Of a stretch of DNA of 11,889 nucleotides, positions 1 to 7,395 are shown piece after piece (positions within the stretch are counted from its first letter, which is position 1; every line of letters begins with the position of its first letter). The position numbers and the translations under genes are program-made. The stretch comes from Bacteroidales bacterium UBA2030 (GTDB taxonomy: Bacteria > Bacteroidota > Bacteroidia > Bacteroidales > TTA-H9): positions 1 through 11,889 of the forward strand of contig DDBO01000102.1 in the NCBI GenBank assembly GCA_002332755.1, in the 5' to 3' direction. The notes beneath the pieces are model-generated. The model was given only the letters and a program-made list of their open reading frames with translations, ran no database searches and was not told the origin of the DNA.

Positions 1-998
1 GGCCCGGAGGCACAGAAATCCACACCGTTGATCCAAAAACAGGGGGGAGTTTGCCCGCTCCTGTTAAGGTGACTGGTACTAATAAATTGAATTCTGAACC
101 TTTTATGAATGGGGCAGATATAAGTTTCTTACCCCAGCTTGAAGAGGAAGGCATTAAATTCTATGATTACGGAAGTCAGCAGTCAGAGAATGCCTTTGAT
201 ATTCTCAAGCGCTACGGATTTAATTATGTGCGTTTGCGCATTTTTTACGACCCTTCCCAGCCCCAGGGATATTCACCCGGCAAAGGGTATTGCAATTTAT
301 CACAAACTTTGGCTATGGCGCAGCGTATAAAAGCTGCCGGAATGAAATTTTTGCTCGATTTTCATTACAGCGACTATTGGGCCGATCCGGGAAAACAATA
401 CACCCCGGCCGCTTGGAAAGAACTCCCTTATGAAGTACTCAAAGATTCGGTGTATTCTTATACCCGAAGAGTATTGCTTGCACTTAAAGCCCAAGGAACT
501 TTACCCGACATGGTTCAGCCCGGAAATGAAATTAATCATGGCATGCTTTGGCCCGAAGGCCATGTATCCCGGCCCGATCAACTTGCTGGATTATTAAAGT
601 CTGGTATTGATGCAGTTAAAAGTGTGTCGCCCAAAATTGCAATAATGTTGCATTTGGCATTGGGAGGACAAAATGAAGAATCGGTGTGGTGGTTCGATCA
701 AATGTTTTCACGTGGGGTAGATTGCGATGTAATCGGACTGTCCTATTACCCTCGTTGGCATGGCACCCTCGATGAACTCGACTACAACATGAGGGATCTT
801 ATCCGGCGTTACCAAAAAGATGTGGTTGTAGTAGAATATTCTCACCTAAAACGGGAGGTTTATGACCTTGTAAAAGCTTTGCCCGACGGGAAAGGTAAGG
901 GCATTTTTATTTGGGAGCCTCTAAACACGTGGGAGAGAATTTTCAAGTGGGACGGACGTCCTACACGTCATTTGCGTACTTATCAGCAATTCAAATAA
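1..998 (+). CDS. GH53 arabinogalactan endo-1,4-beta-galactanase, 5'-truncated by the window
   Basis: The product should cleave beta-1,4-galactan, the side chain of pectin and type I arabinogalactan, outside the cytoplasm. The frame is open from position 3 to the stop at 996-998, and 16 residues precede the TTG at 51, so the true start lies off the left edge. Numbering from that TTG as residue 1, GH53 landmarks are NGADISFL (20-27), RLRIFYDPS (61-69), DFHYSDYWADPGKQY (103-117), GNEINHGMLWPEG (158-170) with the likely acid/base Glu160, and VVVVEYSH (258-265) with the likely nucleophile Glu262. The ending GIFIWEP...W...F...DG is typical of the family, so the catalytic domain appears complete. 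No signal peptide is visible, and the leading residues look like a linker after an unseen N-terminal domain. The family is certain to me; the module upstream is unknown. Confidence 0.9.
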   Translation, partial: PGGTEIHTVDPKTGGSLPAPVKVTGTNKLNSEPFMNGADISFLPQLEEEGIKFYDYGSQQSENAFDILKRYGFNYVRLRIFYDPSQPQGYSPGKGYCNLSQTLAMAQRIKAAGMKFLLDFHYSDYWADPGKQYTPAAWKELPYEVLKDSVYSYTRRVLLALKAQGTLPDMVQPGNEINHGMLWPEGHVSRPDQLAGLLKSGIDAVKSVSPKIAIMLHLALGGQNEESVWWFDQMFSRGVDCDVIGLSYYPRWHGTLDELDYNMRDLIRRYQKDVVVVEYSHLKREVYDLVKALPDGKGKGIFIWEPLNTWERIFKWDGRPTRHLRTYQQFK

Positions 999-1030
999 TT
1001 AGTTTATTAAGTTTTCCTCTTATTAATTTT

Positions 1031-1063
1031 AAGGCCGCCTCTCACGAGAAGCGGCCTTTTTAA
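1031..1063 (+). terminator. Intrinsic terminator after the GH53 gene
   Basis: AAGGCCGC (1031-1038) pairs perfectly with GCGGCCTT (1051-1058), with a 12-nt loop that can extend the stem by a few TCT/AGA pairs, followed by a T run at 1057-1061. It lies 33 nt after the GH53 stop. On the minus strand the stem is followed by an A-rich stretch and not by T, so it should act mainly on plus-strand transcription, although the YfcC gene converges on it. Confidence 0.8.
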
Positions 1064-1083
1064 GTGAATTTTATCAATGATGC

Positions 1084-2685
1084 TTAGAAGCCGGGAAGAG
1101 GAATTGTCACCGTCGGAATAAGCAACAACCATCCCAAGATCACCATCATCAGGATAAATTTCCATGCCCATTGAAACCATTTGGCGAAAGGGATACGGGC
1201 AACTTCCAACACTCCGATCAAAACTCCGGAAGTTGGGGTAATAAGGTTGGTAAATCCATCTCCAATATGAAATGCGGTTACGGTAGCCTGCTGTGACAGG
1301 CCTACCATATTTGAAATGTCGCGCAGGATGGGCATAAGTAAGGCGGCCTTAGCCGTTCCGCTAGTGATGATGGCATTCATACCCGACTGAAAAAGGTACA
1401 TCAGACTCAAGGTGGCAATCTTCCCTGTGCCCTCAATGGCTTTGGAAATCCCATATAGCATGGTATCAATGATTTTGCCATCTTCAAGAATGACGATGAT
1501 GCCCCCGGCCAGTCCAACCACCAACGCTGCTGACAGAATATCTTTGGCTCCGGCTATAAATGAACGCGTAATTTCGTTGGGGCTCTTGTTTAAACCCATA
1601 CCAATGATGATAGCCATACTGAAAAACAGGGTAGCCAGTTCTGTGAGTCCCCAGGCAAATGCAGTTACACCGGCAATCAAGTAAAGGATAGTGAATATCA
1701 ATATAGTGAGCATGAAAAACTCAACTGATTTTTTTAGGGATTTCCACCCAATAAAAGCATAAGCAAAGGCCAATACTGCGAGCAAGGGAAATTTTAATGA
1801 GGCATTTCCCAATTGTAAGGTATTCATGGGATATAGCACGGCGGCAATTGTACCGGCAATCAGCACCAACGAATAGGCCCACCAGGCTGCTTTACTTGCC
1901 CGGGTGCGAAGATTGAGATCGATTTGCTGGTGATGGTTGCGCCAGTATTCGTCTTCTAAAAACACTGGACTTCTCTTGGGGTCTTTTTTGATTTTGGAGG
2001 CATAATGCAACACATACCCTATACCCGCTATGTTGACGATAATCCAGATGATGAAACGGTATTCAATACCCGAGAAGAGCGGTACACCTGCAATTTCCTG
2101 AGCTATCCCAAGTGTAAAGGGATTCATCAAACAGCCGGCAAAACCAATGCCTGCACCAATGAAAGCCATACTAACCCCTACTATGGAATCGTATCCCATA
2201 GATATGGCCATCGGGACAAAAATGATGATAAAGGCGATGGTTTCTTCACTCATGCCAAAAATAGCTCCAAAAAAGCTAAACATAAGCATGACCAAGGTGA
2301 TGATGATGTTATGTACTCCTATTTTCCTGAACAGTTTCCAGCGGTTGAGTCGTTCGCTACGTTGAAGAAAGGCATAGACCCCTACATCAATGGCTTTACT
2401 TTCGTTGAGTAACCAAAAGGCACCACCCAGAATGAGGATGAAGACAATAATTTTGGGGGATCGGATGAAGCCTTTGTAGAAGGCTGAAAATATTTGCCAG
2501 GTCTGAGGTTCGTTATCTACATAATGGAATGAAGAGGCATCTATCACCATTTGAGTTCCACTGCCGGTTTCGATGCTACGGCGCTCAAATTGCCCACCTG
2601 GAACCACCCATGTGAATACAGCGGCAATAATAATTATAAGAAAAACAATGACATAGGTGTGAGGTATTTTGCTGGTTTGTGCCAT
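1084..2685 (-). CDS. YfcC-family (DcuC/ArcD-like) inner-membrane carrier
   Basis: This is a 533-residue polytopic membrane protein of the YfcC / C4-dicarboxylate anaerobic carrier superfamily (PF03606 type), which includes basic amino acid and arginine/ornithine exchangers as well as dicarboxylate carriers. The N-terminus, PHTYVIVFLIIIIAAVFTWV followed by VPGGQF, is characteristic: a membrane span entered from a short cytoplasmic tail. About a dozen hydrophobic spans follow, including a small-residue loop SGMNAIITSGTAKAALLMPI (434-453) and the segment HIGDGFTNLITPTSGVLIGV (473-492), conserved in this family and probably part of the transport path. The ATG at 2685 sits about 20 nt downstream of a predicted start site for a consensus Bacteroidota promoter. 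The substrate cannot be read from sequence. The nearby arginine deiminase makes arginine/ornithine exchange possible, but the two genes are not in one operon. Confidence 0.85.
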   Translation of the reverse strand: MAQTSKIPHTYVIVFLIIIIAAVFTWVVPGGQFERRSIETGSGTQMVIDASSFHYVDNEPQTWQIFSAFYKGFIRSPKIIVFILILGGAFWLLNESKAIDVGVYAFLQRSERLNRWKLFRKIGVHNIIITLVMLMFSFFGAIFGMSEETIAFIIIFVPMAISMGYDSIVGVSMAFIGAGIGFAGCLMNPFTLGIAQEIAGVPLFSGIEYRFIIWIIVNIAGIGYVLHYASKIKKDPKRSPVFLEDEYWRNHHQQIDLNLRTRASKAAWWAYSLVLIAGTIAAVLYPMNTLQLGNASLKFPLLAVLAFAYAFIGWKSLKKSVEFFMLTILIFTILYLIAGVTAFAWGLTELATLFFSMAIIIGMGLNKSPNEITRSFIAGAKDILSAALVVGLAGGIIVILEDGKIIDTMLYGISKAIEGTGKIATLSLMYLFQSGMNAIITSGTAKAALLMPILRDISNMVGLSQQATVTAFHIGDGFTNLITPTSGVLIGVLEVARIPFAKWFQWAWKFILMMVILGWLLLIPTVTIPLPGF

Positions 2686-2712
2686 GAGTTAAGGCGTTTT
2701 TGATGTGCATGG

Positions 2713-2744
2713 CAAACCTAACGGGATTTTTGAAATAATCCAAA
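2713..2744 (-). promoter_or_regulatory. Bacteroidota-type promoter of the YfcC carrier gene
   Basis: On the minus strand TTTG (2744-2741) is followed after exactly 20 nt by TAGGTTTG (2720-2713), a full match to the Bacteroidota primary sigma consensus TTTG-N19-21-TAnnTTTG. Transcription should start near 2706, giving a leader of about 20 nt before the ATG at 2685. The rest of the 238-nt gap up to the zinc-ribbon gene holds only weak small hairpins, such as ACAGG/CCTGT at 2805-2818. Confidence 0.7.
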
Positions 2745-2923
2745 ACCATTGTTTTACCCACGGAAAAGCAAAAGCACTTCAATAGCATGAAGATGGGGCT
2801 TGTTACAGGGTATCCTGTTAATTTCGGGAGCTGTAGGATCTTCTTCATGGCTTCAACAGAATGTTTGGGCATGTACTCACTTCTGGCTTTTTCCTGCTTT
2901 AATCAAGCAAACGCTCACTACCT

Positions 2924-3298
2924 TTAGCCTGACTTTCCTTTCTGGGTATCCTTCACCACCATCATAATAAGATCATTCTCAAGGTTCAATATGCCGCGAT
3001 CATAAACAAAATGGTAGGTCTTTCCCTCTCGAGTAATATACTGTGAAGTAAAGTACTCGAAGTTATATCCTTTTTCAATCAATTTCTGTCGTCCTATCGT
3101 AGTTTTTCCACCCGGATTTAACTCACAAAGAATTTGATAGTTCTTTTTAAGAATGTTATTGACTTTGCGGATAATAACACTTGATTCGCTATAACGTCGG
3201 TTATTGTAATTGTTTCGACATTGATCACCACAAAATTTTTTATCTCTTCTCCCTGTCAAAGGTTCTCCGCATTCAAGGCAAAATCTTTGATTTTCCAT
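2924..3298 (-). CDS. Small Cys4 zinc-ribbon protein of unknown function
   Basis: The 124-residue protein opens with a compact zinc ribbon, CxxC at Cys7/Cys10 and CxxxC at Cys23/Cys27, the second part being FCGDQCRNNYNNRR. This resembles the short zinc ribbons in DUF2116-like and other small bacterial proteins. The remainder is mixed charged and hydrophobic (NILKKNYQILCELNPGG, then a segment ending KTYHFVYDRGILNLEND), which suggests a small alpha/beta domain with no catalytic motif I can name. It has no signal peptide or membrane span, so it should be cytoplasmic. It is transcribed away from ssb across a 178-nt gap rich in inverted repeats, so shared control is possible. A nucleic-acid-binding role is only a guess from the Cys4 ribbon and its neighbour. 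The ATG at 3298 is the first start and leaves the ribbon intact. Confidence 0.7.
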   Translation of the reverse strand: MENQRFCLECGEPLTGRRDKKFCGDQCRNNYNNRRYSESSVIIRKVNNILKKNYQILCELNPGGKTTIGRQKLIEKGYNFEYFTSQYITREGKTYHFVYDRGILNLENDLIMMVVKDTQKGKSG

Positions 3299-3354
3299 GA
3301 TTTAGAAGTTTGAAAGGCTAAAATTACTAATAAAAAAACCGTTTTTAAACAATT

Positions 3355-3396
3355 ATAATCAATTATTTTCGAAAATAAATGAAAGTAATTGATTAT
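3355..3396. repeat. Compound inverted repeat between the zinc-ribbon gene and ssb
   Basis: ATAATCAATTA (3355-3365) and TAATTGATTAT (3386-3396) are perfect 11-bp inverted repeats 20 bp apart. Overlapping the left arm and filling the interval is a perfect 16-bp palindrome, TTATTTTCGAAAATAA (3363-3378). The whole lies between divergent genes and just upstream of the ssb -7 box. It could be an operator for a dimeric regulator or a cruciform. It is A+T-rich, so chance contributes, but the exact arm matches are notable. Confidence 0.65.
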
Positions 3397-3423
3397 TAAC
3401 CGAATTGACGTCATTAGTGATTC

Positions 3424-3431
3424 TACTTTTG
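3424..3431 (+). promoter_or_regulatory. -7 box of the probable ssb promoter
   Basis: TACTTTTG matches the Bacteroidota -7 element TAnnTTTG and lies 45 nt before the ssb ATG. No TTTG is found 19-21 nt upstream; the nearest TTG (3405-3407) leaves a spacer of only 16. The -33 side is therefore poor, and the promoter may depend on an activator or on the adjacent inverted repeat. Confidence 0.45.
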
Positions 3432-3433
3432 TG

Positions 3434-3454
3434 ACATCAAACGAAACTTGATGT
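3434..3454 (+). promoter_or_regulatory. Small inverted repeat at the start of the ssb leader
   Basis: ACATCAA (3434-3440) and TTGATGT (3448-3454) are perfect complements separated by 7 nt. If transcription starts 5-8 nt after the -7 box, this falls at the very 5' end of the ssb mRNA or across the start site. It could be a stabilising 5' hairpin or an operator half-site pair. No T run follows, so it is not a terminator. Confidence 0.45.
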
Positions 3455-3476
3455 TTAACCTTTAAACTTTACCCTT

Positions 3477-3821
3477 ATGAAAACATTTCGCAACCATGTT
3501 CAGTTAATTGGCCGTCTGGGAGCCGATCCCGAAGTGAAAAACCTCGAAAAGGGAATGAAAGTTGCCCGACTTTCTTTGGCCACAAATGAAGTAATCATGC
3601 GTCAGGGCAAACGTGTGGAAGAGACCTCCTGGCATCGTCTGGTTGTCTGGGGGAAACTGGCCTCAACATGTGAGCAATATTTGCGCAAAGGACGTGAGAT
3701 AGCTGTAAGCGGCAAGCTTACTTACAATACATGGAAAGACAACAAGGGACAAATGCACACCGACACTCAGATCGTGGTTAGTGAATTGCTTTTGCTGGGC
3801 TCACCCGCTGCTGCGAGGTAA
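3477..3821 (+). CDS. ssb: Single-stranded DNA-binding protein, short form without acidic tail
   Basis: The protein coats single-stranded DNA during replication, recombination and repair. At 114 residues it is essentially one OB-fold: N-terminal NHVQLIGRLGADPEV (6-20), the TSWHRLVVWGKLA strand (50-62) with aromatic DNA-stacking residues Trp52 and Trp58, then YLRKG (68-72) and the final strand TQIVVSELLLLG. It stops soon after the fold, ending SPAAAR. The flexible linker and acidic C-terminal tip (usually ending in DDDLPF-like residues) that main SSBs use to recruit partners are missing. It may be a second, specialised SSB, with a full-length one elsewhere. The ATG at 3477 is fixed by the conserved N-terminus. 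It stands alone as a transcription unit, with its own -7 box and a strong terminator. Confidence 0.93.
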   Translation: MKTFRNHVQLIGRLGADPEVKNLEKGMKVARLSLATNEVIMRQGKRVEETSWHRLVVWGKLASTCEQYLRKGREIAVSGKLTYNTWKDNKGQMHTDTQIVVSELLLLGSPAAAR

Positions 3822-3842
3822 ACTCTTTGCGGGAATAATGCA

Positions 3843-3877
3843 AACGCCGGACAATCAATGTCCGGCGTTGTTTTTTT
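3843..3877 (+). terminator. Strong intrinsic terminator of ssb
   Basis: AACGCCGGACA (3843-3853) pairs perfectly over 11 bp with TGTCCGGCGTT (3859-3869) around a 5-nt loop, followed by a seven-T run (3871-3877). It lies 21 nt after the ssb stop. On the minus strand the hairpin lacks a good T run, so it is a weaker stop for the converging mutB transcript. Confidence 0.9.
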
Positions 3878-3949
3878 ATAAAAGATTAATCTTTAATTAC
3901 TTAATTAGATTTTGATGTCCCGAATTTGATAATTCCGGGTTGAAAGCTA

Positions 3950-6088
3950 TCATTGCTCCTTACGCAACTGGAGCAAGATGTTGAGCATTTTAATAGCTGC
4001 ATCGCTGATTACCGTACCAGGCCCGAATATGGCTACTACACCATGTTTATAGAGGAAGTCGTAATCCTGAGGAGGTATTACGCCACCAACGATAACCAGG
4101 ATATCTTCGCGACCAAGTTTTTTAAGTTCCTCGATAACAGCAGGAACAAGGGTTTTATGACCAGCAGCCAGTGATGAAACGCCCAGGATATGAACATCGT
4201 TTTCAACTGCCTGTCGTGCAGCTTCTTCAGGTGTTTGGAATAAAGGCCCGATATCTACGTCGAAGCCGATATCAGCATAGCCCGTGGCAACTACTTTAGC
4301 GCCACGGTCGTGTCCATCCTGACCCATTTTGGCAATCATGATTCGGGGGCGGCGTCCTTCTATTTTGGCAAATTCGTCGGCCAGTTCACGAGCTTTGCGG
4401 AAGCTTTCATCTTCCTGCGACTCGGATGAGTAAACTCCTGAAATACTTCTTATCACTGCTTTATATCTTCCAAAAACTTTTTCACATGCATAACTTATTT
4501 CGCCAAGGGTTGCGCGTACTTTTGCTGCTTCTACTGCCAATTCCAGCAAATTGCCTTCACCGGTGGCGCAAGCCTGGGTGATAGCCTCGAGTGCTTTTTC
4601 TACAGCTGCATTATCGCGGCTGGCTTTAAGTTCTTTCAATCTGCGTATTTGTGCCTCCCTTACAGCTGTATTGTCTACCTCCAGAATTTCAATGGGGTCT
4701 TCCTTTTCAAGACGATATTTATTTACGCCTACGATTATGTCTTTTTTGGAGTCGATACGGGCTTGCTTGCGGGCTGCGGCTTCTTCAATACGCATCTTGG
4801 GAAGGCCTGTTTCGATAGCCTTGGCCATCCCACCCATTTCCTCAATTTCTTGAATCAGCTTCCATGCCCTATGCGCAAGTTGGTGGGTGAGGGTTTCCAC
4901 ATAATAGCTTCCGGCCCACGGATCTACCGTACGGCAAATTTGGGTTTCTTCCTGAAGGTAAATCTGGGTGTTACGGGCAATACGAGCACTGAAATCGGTA
5001 GGCAGGGCAATGGCCTCGTCGAGAGCATTGGTATGTAGGCTTTGGGTGTGTCCTAATGCGGCAGCCATGGCTTCAATGCAGGTACGTGCCACATTGTTGA
5101 AGGGATCTTGCTCAGTGAGGCTCCAACCCGAGGTTTGCGAGTGAGTACGCAATGCCAGTGATTTGGGGTTTTTAGGATTAAACTGTTTTACAATCTTGGC
5201 CCAAAGCAAACGGGCAGCCCTCATCTTGGCTATTTCCATGAAATGGTTCATCCCTACAGCCCAGAAGAATGAAAGCCTGGGAGCAAAATCGTCGATGGAA
5301 AGTCCGGCATTCACCCCAGTACGAAGGTATTCCAGCCCGTCGGCCAGGGTGTATGCCAATTCAATGTCGGCAGTAGCTCCGGCTTCCTGCATGTGGTAAC
5401 CCGAAATACTGATGCTGTTGAACTTAGGCATGTACTTCGAGGTATATTTGAAAATATCGCCAATGATGCGCATGGAGGGCAAAGGAGGATAAATGTAGGT
5501 GTTGCGCACCATAAATTCTTTCAGGATGTCGTTTTGGATGGTACCCGAAAGTTGCTCCAGTTTCACACCTTGCTCGAGGCCGGCCACGATGTAAAATGCC
5601 ATTACCGGAAGCACTGCCCCATTCATGGTCATCGAAACCGACATTTTATCGAGGGGAATCTGGTCGAACAGAATCTTCATGTCGAGAATGGAATCTACAG
5701 CAACACCTGCTTTACCAACATCGCCCACTACCCTGGGATGGTCGGAATCGTAACCACGATGTGTGGCCAGGTCGAAAGCAATAGAAAGACCCATCTGTCC
5801 GGCAGCCAGATTTCGGCGGTAAAAAGCATTCGATTCTTCTGCTGTCGAAAAACCGGCATATTGACGGATGGTCCAGGGCCGCATCACATACATGGTGCTG
5901 TAAGGACCCCGCAGGTAAGGCGGAATTCCTGCGGCATAGTGTAGGTGTTCCATTCCTGCCAAATCTTCGGCAGTATAAACTGATTTAACCTCAATGTTTT
6001 CAGGCGTTAACCATTGTTGTGGACGAGGAGGTTCCTTCTGATTCGCCCTTATGGCATCCAACCTGATGTTATGAAAATTGGGTTTCAT
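3950..6088 (-). CDS. mutB: Methylmalonyl-CoA mutase large (catalytic, B12-binding) subunit
   Basis: The enzyme uses adenosylcobalamin radical chemistry to interconvert succinyl-CoA and (R)-methylmalonyl-CoA in the cytoplasm, pairing with MutA as a heterodimer. At 712 residues it is full length. The TIM-barrel domain begins with PPYLRGPYSTMYVMRPWTIR (56-75), where Tyr67 matches the catalytic tyrosine region, and carries SISGYHMQEAGA (227-238) with the substrate-handling His232. The C-terminal Rossmann-like domain has the cobalamin base-off motif DGHDRGAKV (591-599), with His593 as cobalt ligand, then GVSSLAAGH (636-644) and GGVIPPQD (668-675). All key residues are present, so it should be active. 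It is the third gene of the mutA - arginine deiminase - mutB block, 50 nt after the deiminase with no terminator or promoter between. No Shine-Dalgarno is seen, as is usual in Bacteroidota. A chaperone such as MeaB and the epimerase are not in the window. Confidence 0.97.
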   Translation of the reverse strand: MKPNFHNIRLDAIRANQKEPPRPQQWLTPENIEVKSVYTAEDLAGMEHLHYAAGIPPYLRGPYSTMYVMRPWTIRQYAGFSTAEESNAFYRRNLAAGQMGLSIAFDLATHRGYDSDHPRVVGDVGKAGVAVDSILDMKILFDQIPLDKMSVSMTMNGAVLPVMAFYIVAGLEQGVKLEQLSGTIQNDILKEFMVRNTYIYPPLPSMRIIGDIFKYTSKYMPKFNSISISGYHMQEAGATADIELAYTLADGLEYLRTGVNAGLSIDDFAPRLSFFWAVGMNHFMEIAKMRAARLLWAKIVKQFNPKNPKSLALRTHSQTSGWSLTEQDPFNNVARTCIEAMAAALGHTQSLHTNALDEAIALPTDFSARIARNTQIYLQEETQICRTVDPWAGSYYVETLTHQLAHRAWKLIQEIEEMGGMAKAIETGLPKMRIEEAAARKQARIDSKKDIIVGVNKYRLEKEDPIEILEVDNTAVREAQIRRLKELKASRDNAAVEKALEAITQACATGEGNLLELAVEAAKVRATLGEISYACEKVFGRYKAVIRSISGVYSSESQEDESFRKARELADEFAKIEGRRPRIMIAKMGQDGHDRGAKVVATGYADIGFDVDIGPLFQTPEEAARQAVENDVHILGVSSLAAGHKTLVPAVIEELKKLGREDILVIVGGVIPPQDYDFLYKHGVVAIFGPGTVISDAAIKMLNILLQLRKEQ

Positions 6089-6138
6089 AATGGATTGATT
6101 ATATGTTCTTTAAATGTGTTACGCGTTTTGTTTATATT

Positions 6139-7395
6139 TTAGGGGTTGTCTCTGGATAAGGGTTGGGTCATACACCGAGCTCCACCACCACCTCTCGGAA
6201 GTTCTGAACCCTCAATGGTTATTACGTACTTTTCGTAATTCTCCGGATTAATCTTACCTTTGAGAATATCTCTGGCCTTTATAATTTCATAGCCTTTTTG
6301 TGCCAGGGCTTCCAGAGTGTAGGTGTTACGGTGATATCCAATTACTTTACCGTGATCCAGGGCAAAAAAATTGGTGCCACTGTGCCATTGTTCACGTTCC
6401 ATCGTGTATGGGTCTCCTTCTCCCCCGCAAATGATGGGTTCGAGCGACATGCCCAGTTTGCCCAATGCTGTGAGAAGATTGTGTTCTTCACGGATACGTT
6501 TTACCTTGCCATTATCAATTTCAATGTGAATGGTTGCATAACGATTTTCATTGAGCACCACTGGTTCGTAGATCATGCATTCATGCTGGCTAAGCAAGGT
6601 GAAAACCATATCGAGATGTATGAATGACTCGGGTTTATGGGGGAGTTCCTGCACCAGAATATGCTTGATGCGGGGTTTTGACCGCAAACATTCCATGATG
6701 TAATCGATACCCTTGGAAGTGGTGCGCACCCCTAAACCAATGATGAGTGTGTCGGGACGCGCAACCAGGATATCACCACCTTCGAAAGTAATATCCTGAA
6801 CATTGTGCATGCTCGAAGAGCAGTTGATGATCTGTGTTTCGAAGGCCGGATGGAAAGCATAAATGGTTTCCATGATCATGGCCTCGCGCACCCTTACCTG
6901 ATTAGCCATGCGCCCGATAAGCACCTGGCTTCCGATACAAATGGCAGAGTCGCGGGTGAAAAAGAAATTGTGTAATGGCCTGACCTCGTATCTCTCTTTG
7001 TCAAGAAAACGAGTCAGATTATTCTTTTCCATTTCCACACCTTCAAACATTACCCGGGTTAGCTCATGAGCCGGCATCTGCATGAGCATAGGCTCCAGGT
7101 GGGGTGTGTTTTCATGCATGCAAACCCTGCGTACAAAATTGTGCTTGATTTTCTCATTTTCCAGAGTTTCTCGTAACAAATCCTTTACCTGGAAAACCTG
7201 AGAATATCTGTGAAGAATTCCTTCCAACTGTGCGTATTCTTCAGAAACAATGGCCAGATTGAGAATGTCGCTGTAAAGTGCACGTTCGGCATTCTGAGGT
7301 GTCATATTCTCAACCTCAGGCCCCGGTGTGTGCAGGATTACACTTCTCAACCTGCTGGTTTCTGAAAGAATGTTTATATCGATTCTATTGCTCAT
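6139..7395 (-). CDS. arcA: Arginine deiminase (guanidino-group modifying superfamily)
   Basis: The family hydrolyses L-arginine to citrulline and ammonia, the first step of the fermentative arginine deiminase pathway. All expected catalytic motifs are in order: FTRD (146-149), FEGGD (204-208), FIHLDMVF (258-265) with His260, and the C-terminal RGGGGARCMTQPLSRDN (401-417) with the nucleophile Cys408. The ARCMxxPLSR ending resembles mycoplasma-type deiminases more than the HCMTCP form of Pseudomonas. Length 418 is normal, and the helical insert after about residue 60 is present as in true ArcA. No ornithine carbamoyltransferase or carbamate kinase is nearby. The gene lies inside the methylmalonyl-CoA mutase operon: its ATG overlaps the mutA stop as ATGA, implying translational coupling, and mutB follows after 50 nt. 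The family is clear. Physiological substrate is taken from motifs, and a related guanidino substrate cannot be excluded. Confidence 0.9.
   Translation of the reverse strand: MSNRIDINILSETSRLRSVILHTPGPEVENMTPQNAERALYSDILNLAIVSEEYAQLEGILHRYSQVFQVKDLLRETLENEKIKHNFVRRVCMHENTPHLEPMLMQMPAHELTRVMFEGVEMEKNNLTRFLDKERYEVRPLHNFFFTRDSAICIGSQVLIGRMANQVRVREAMIMETIYAFHPAFETQIINCSSSMHNVQDITFEGGDILVARPDTLIIGLGVRTTSKGIDYIMECLRSKPRIKHILVQELPHKPESFIHLDMVFTLLSQHECMIYEPVVLNENRYATIHIEIDNGKVKRIREEHNLLTALGKLGMSLEPIICGGEGDPYTMEREQWHSGTNFFALDHGKVIGYHRNTYTLEALAQKGYEIIKARDILKGKINPENYEKYVITIEGSELPRGGGGARCMTQPLSRDNP

Noticed and set aside
2005..2412. 135-codon plus-strand open frame antisense to the YfcC carrier
   Set aside because: The product is low-complexity and charged, as expected for an antisense translation of membrane-protein codons; there is no promoter or family match.
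2585..2872. Minus-strand open frame of 95 codons overlapping the start of the YfcC gene
   Set aside because: It overlaps the carrier's coding start in another frame, contains the carrier's promoter, and its product shows no recognisable or conserved character.
3405..3407. TTG as the -33 element of the ssb promoter
   Set aside because: The spacer to the -7 box would be 16 nt, shorter than the 19-21 expected.
3881..3894. Perfect palindrome AAAGATTAATCTTT between ssb and mutB
   Set aside because: It lies just after the ssb terminator in A+T-rich convergent spacer DNA, lacks G+C stem strength and has no evident target gene.
5393..5944. 183-codon plus-strand open frame antisense to mutB
   Set aside because: It lies wholly inside a certain mutB on the opposite strand, and its product looks like a random antisense translation with no domain.
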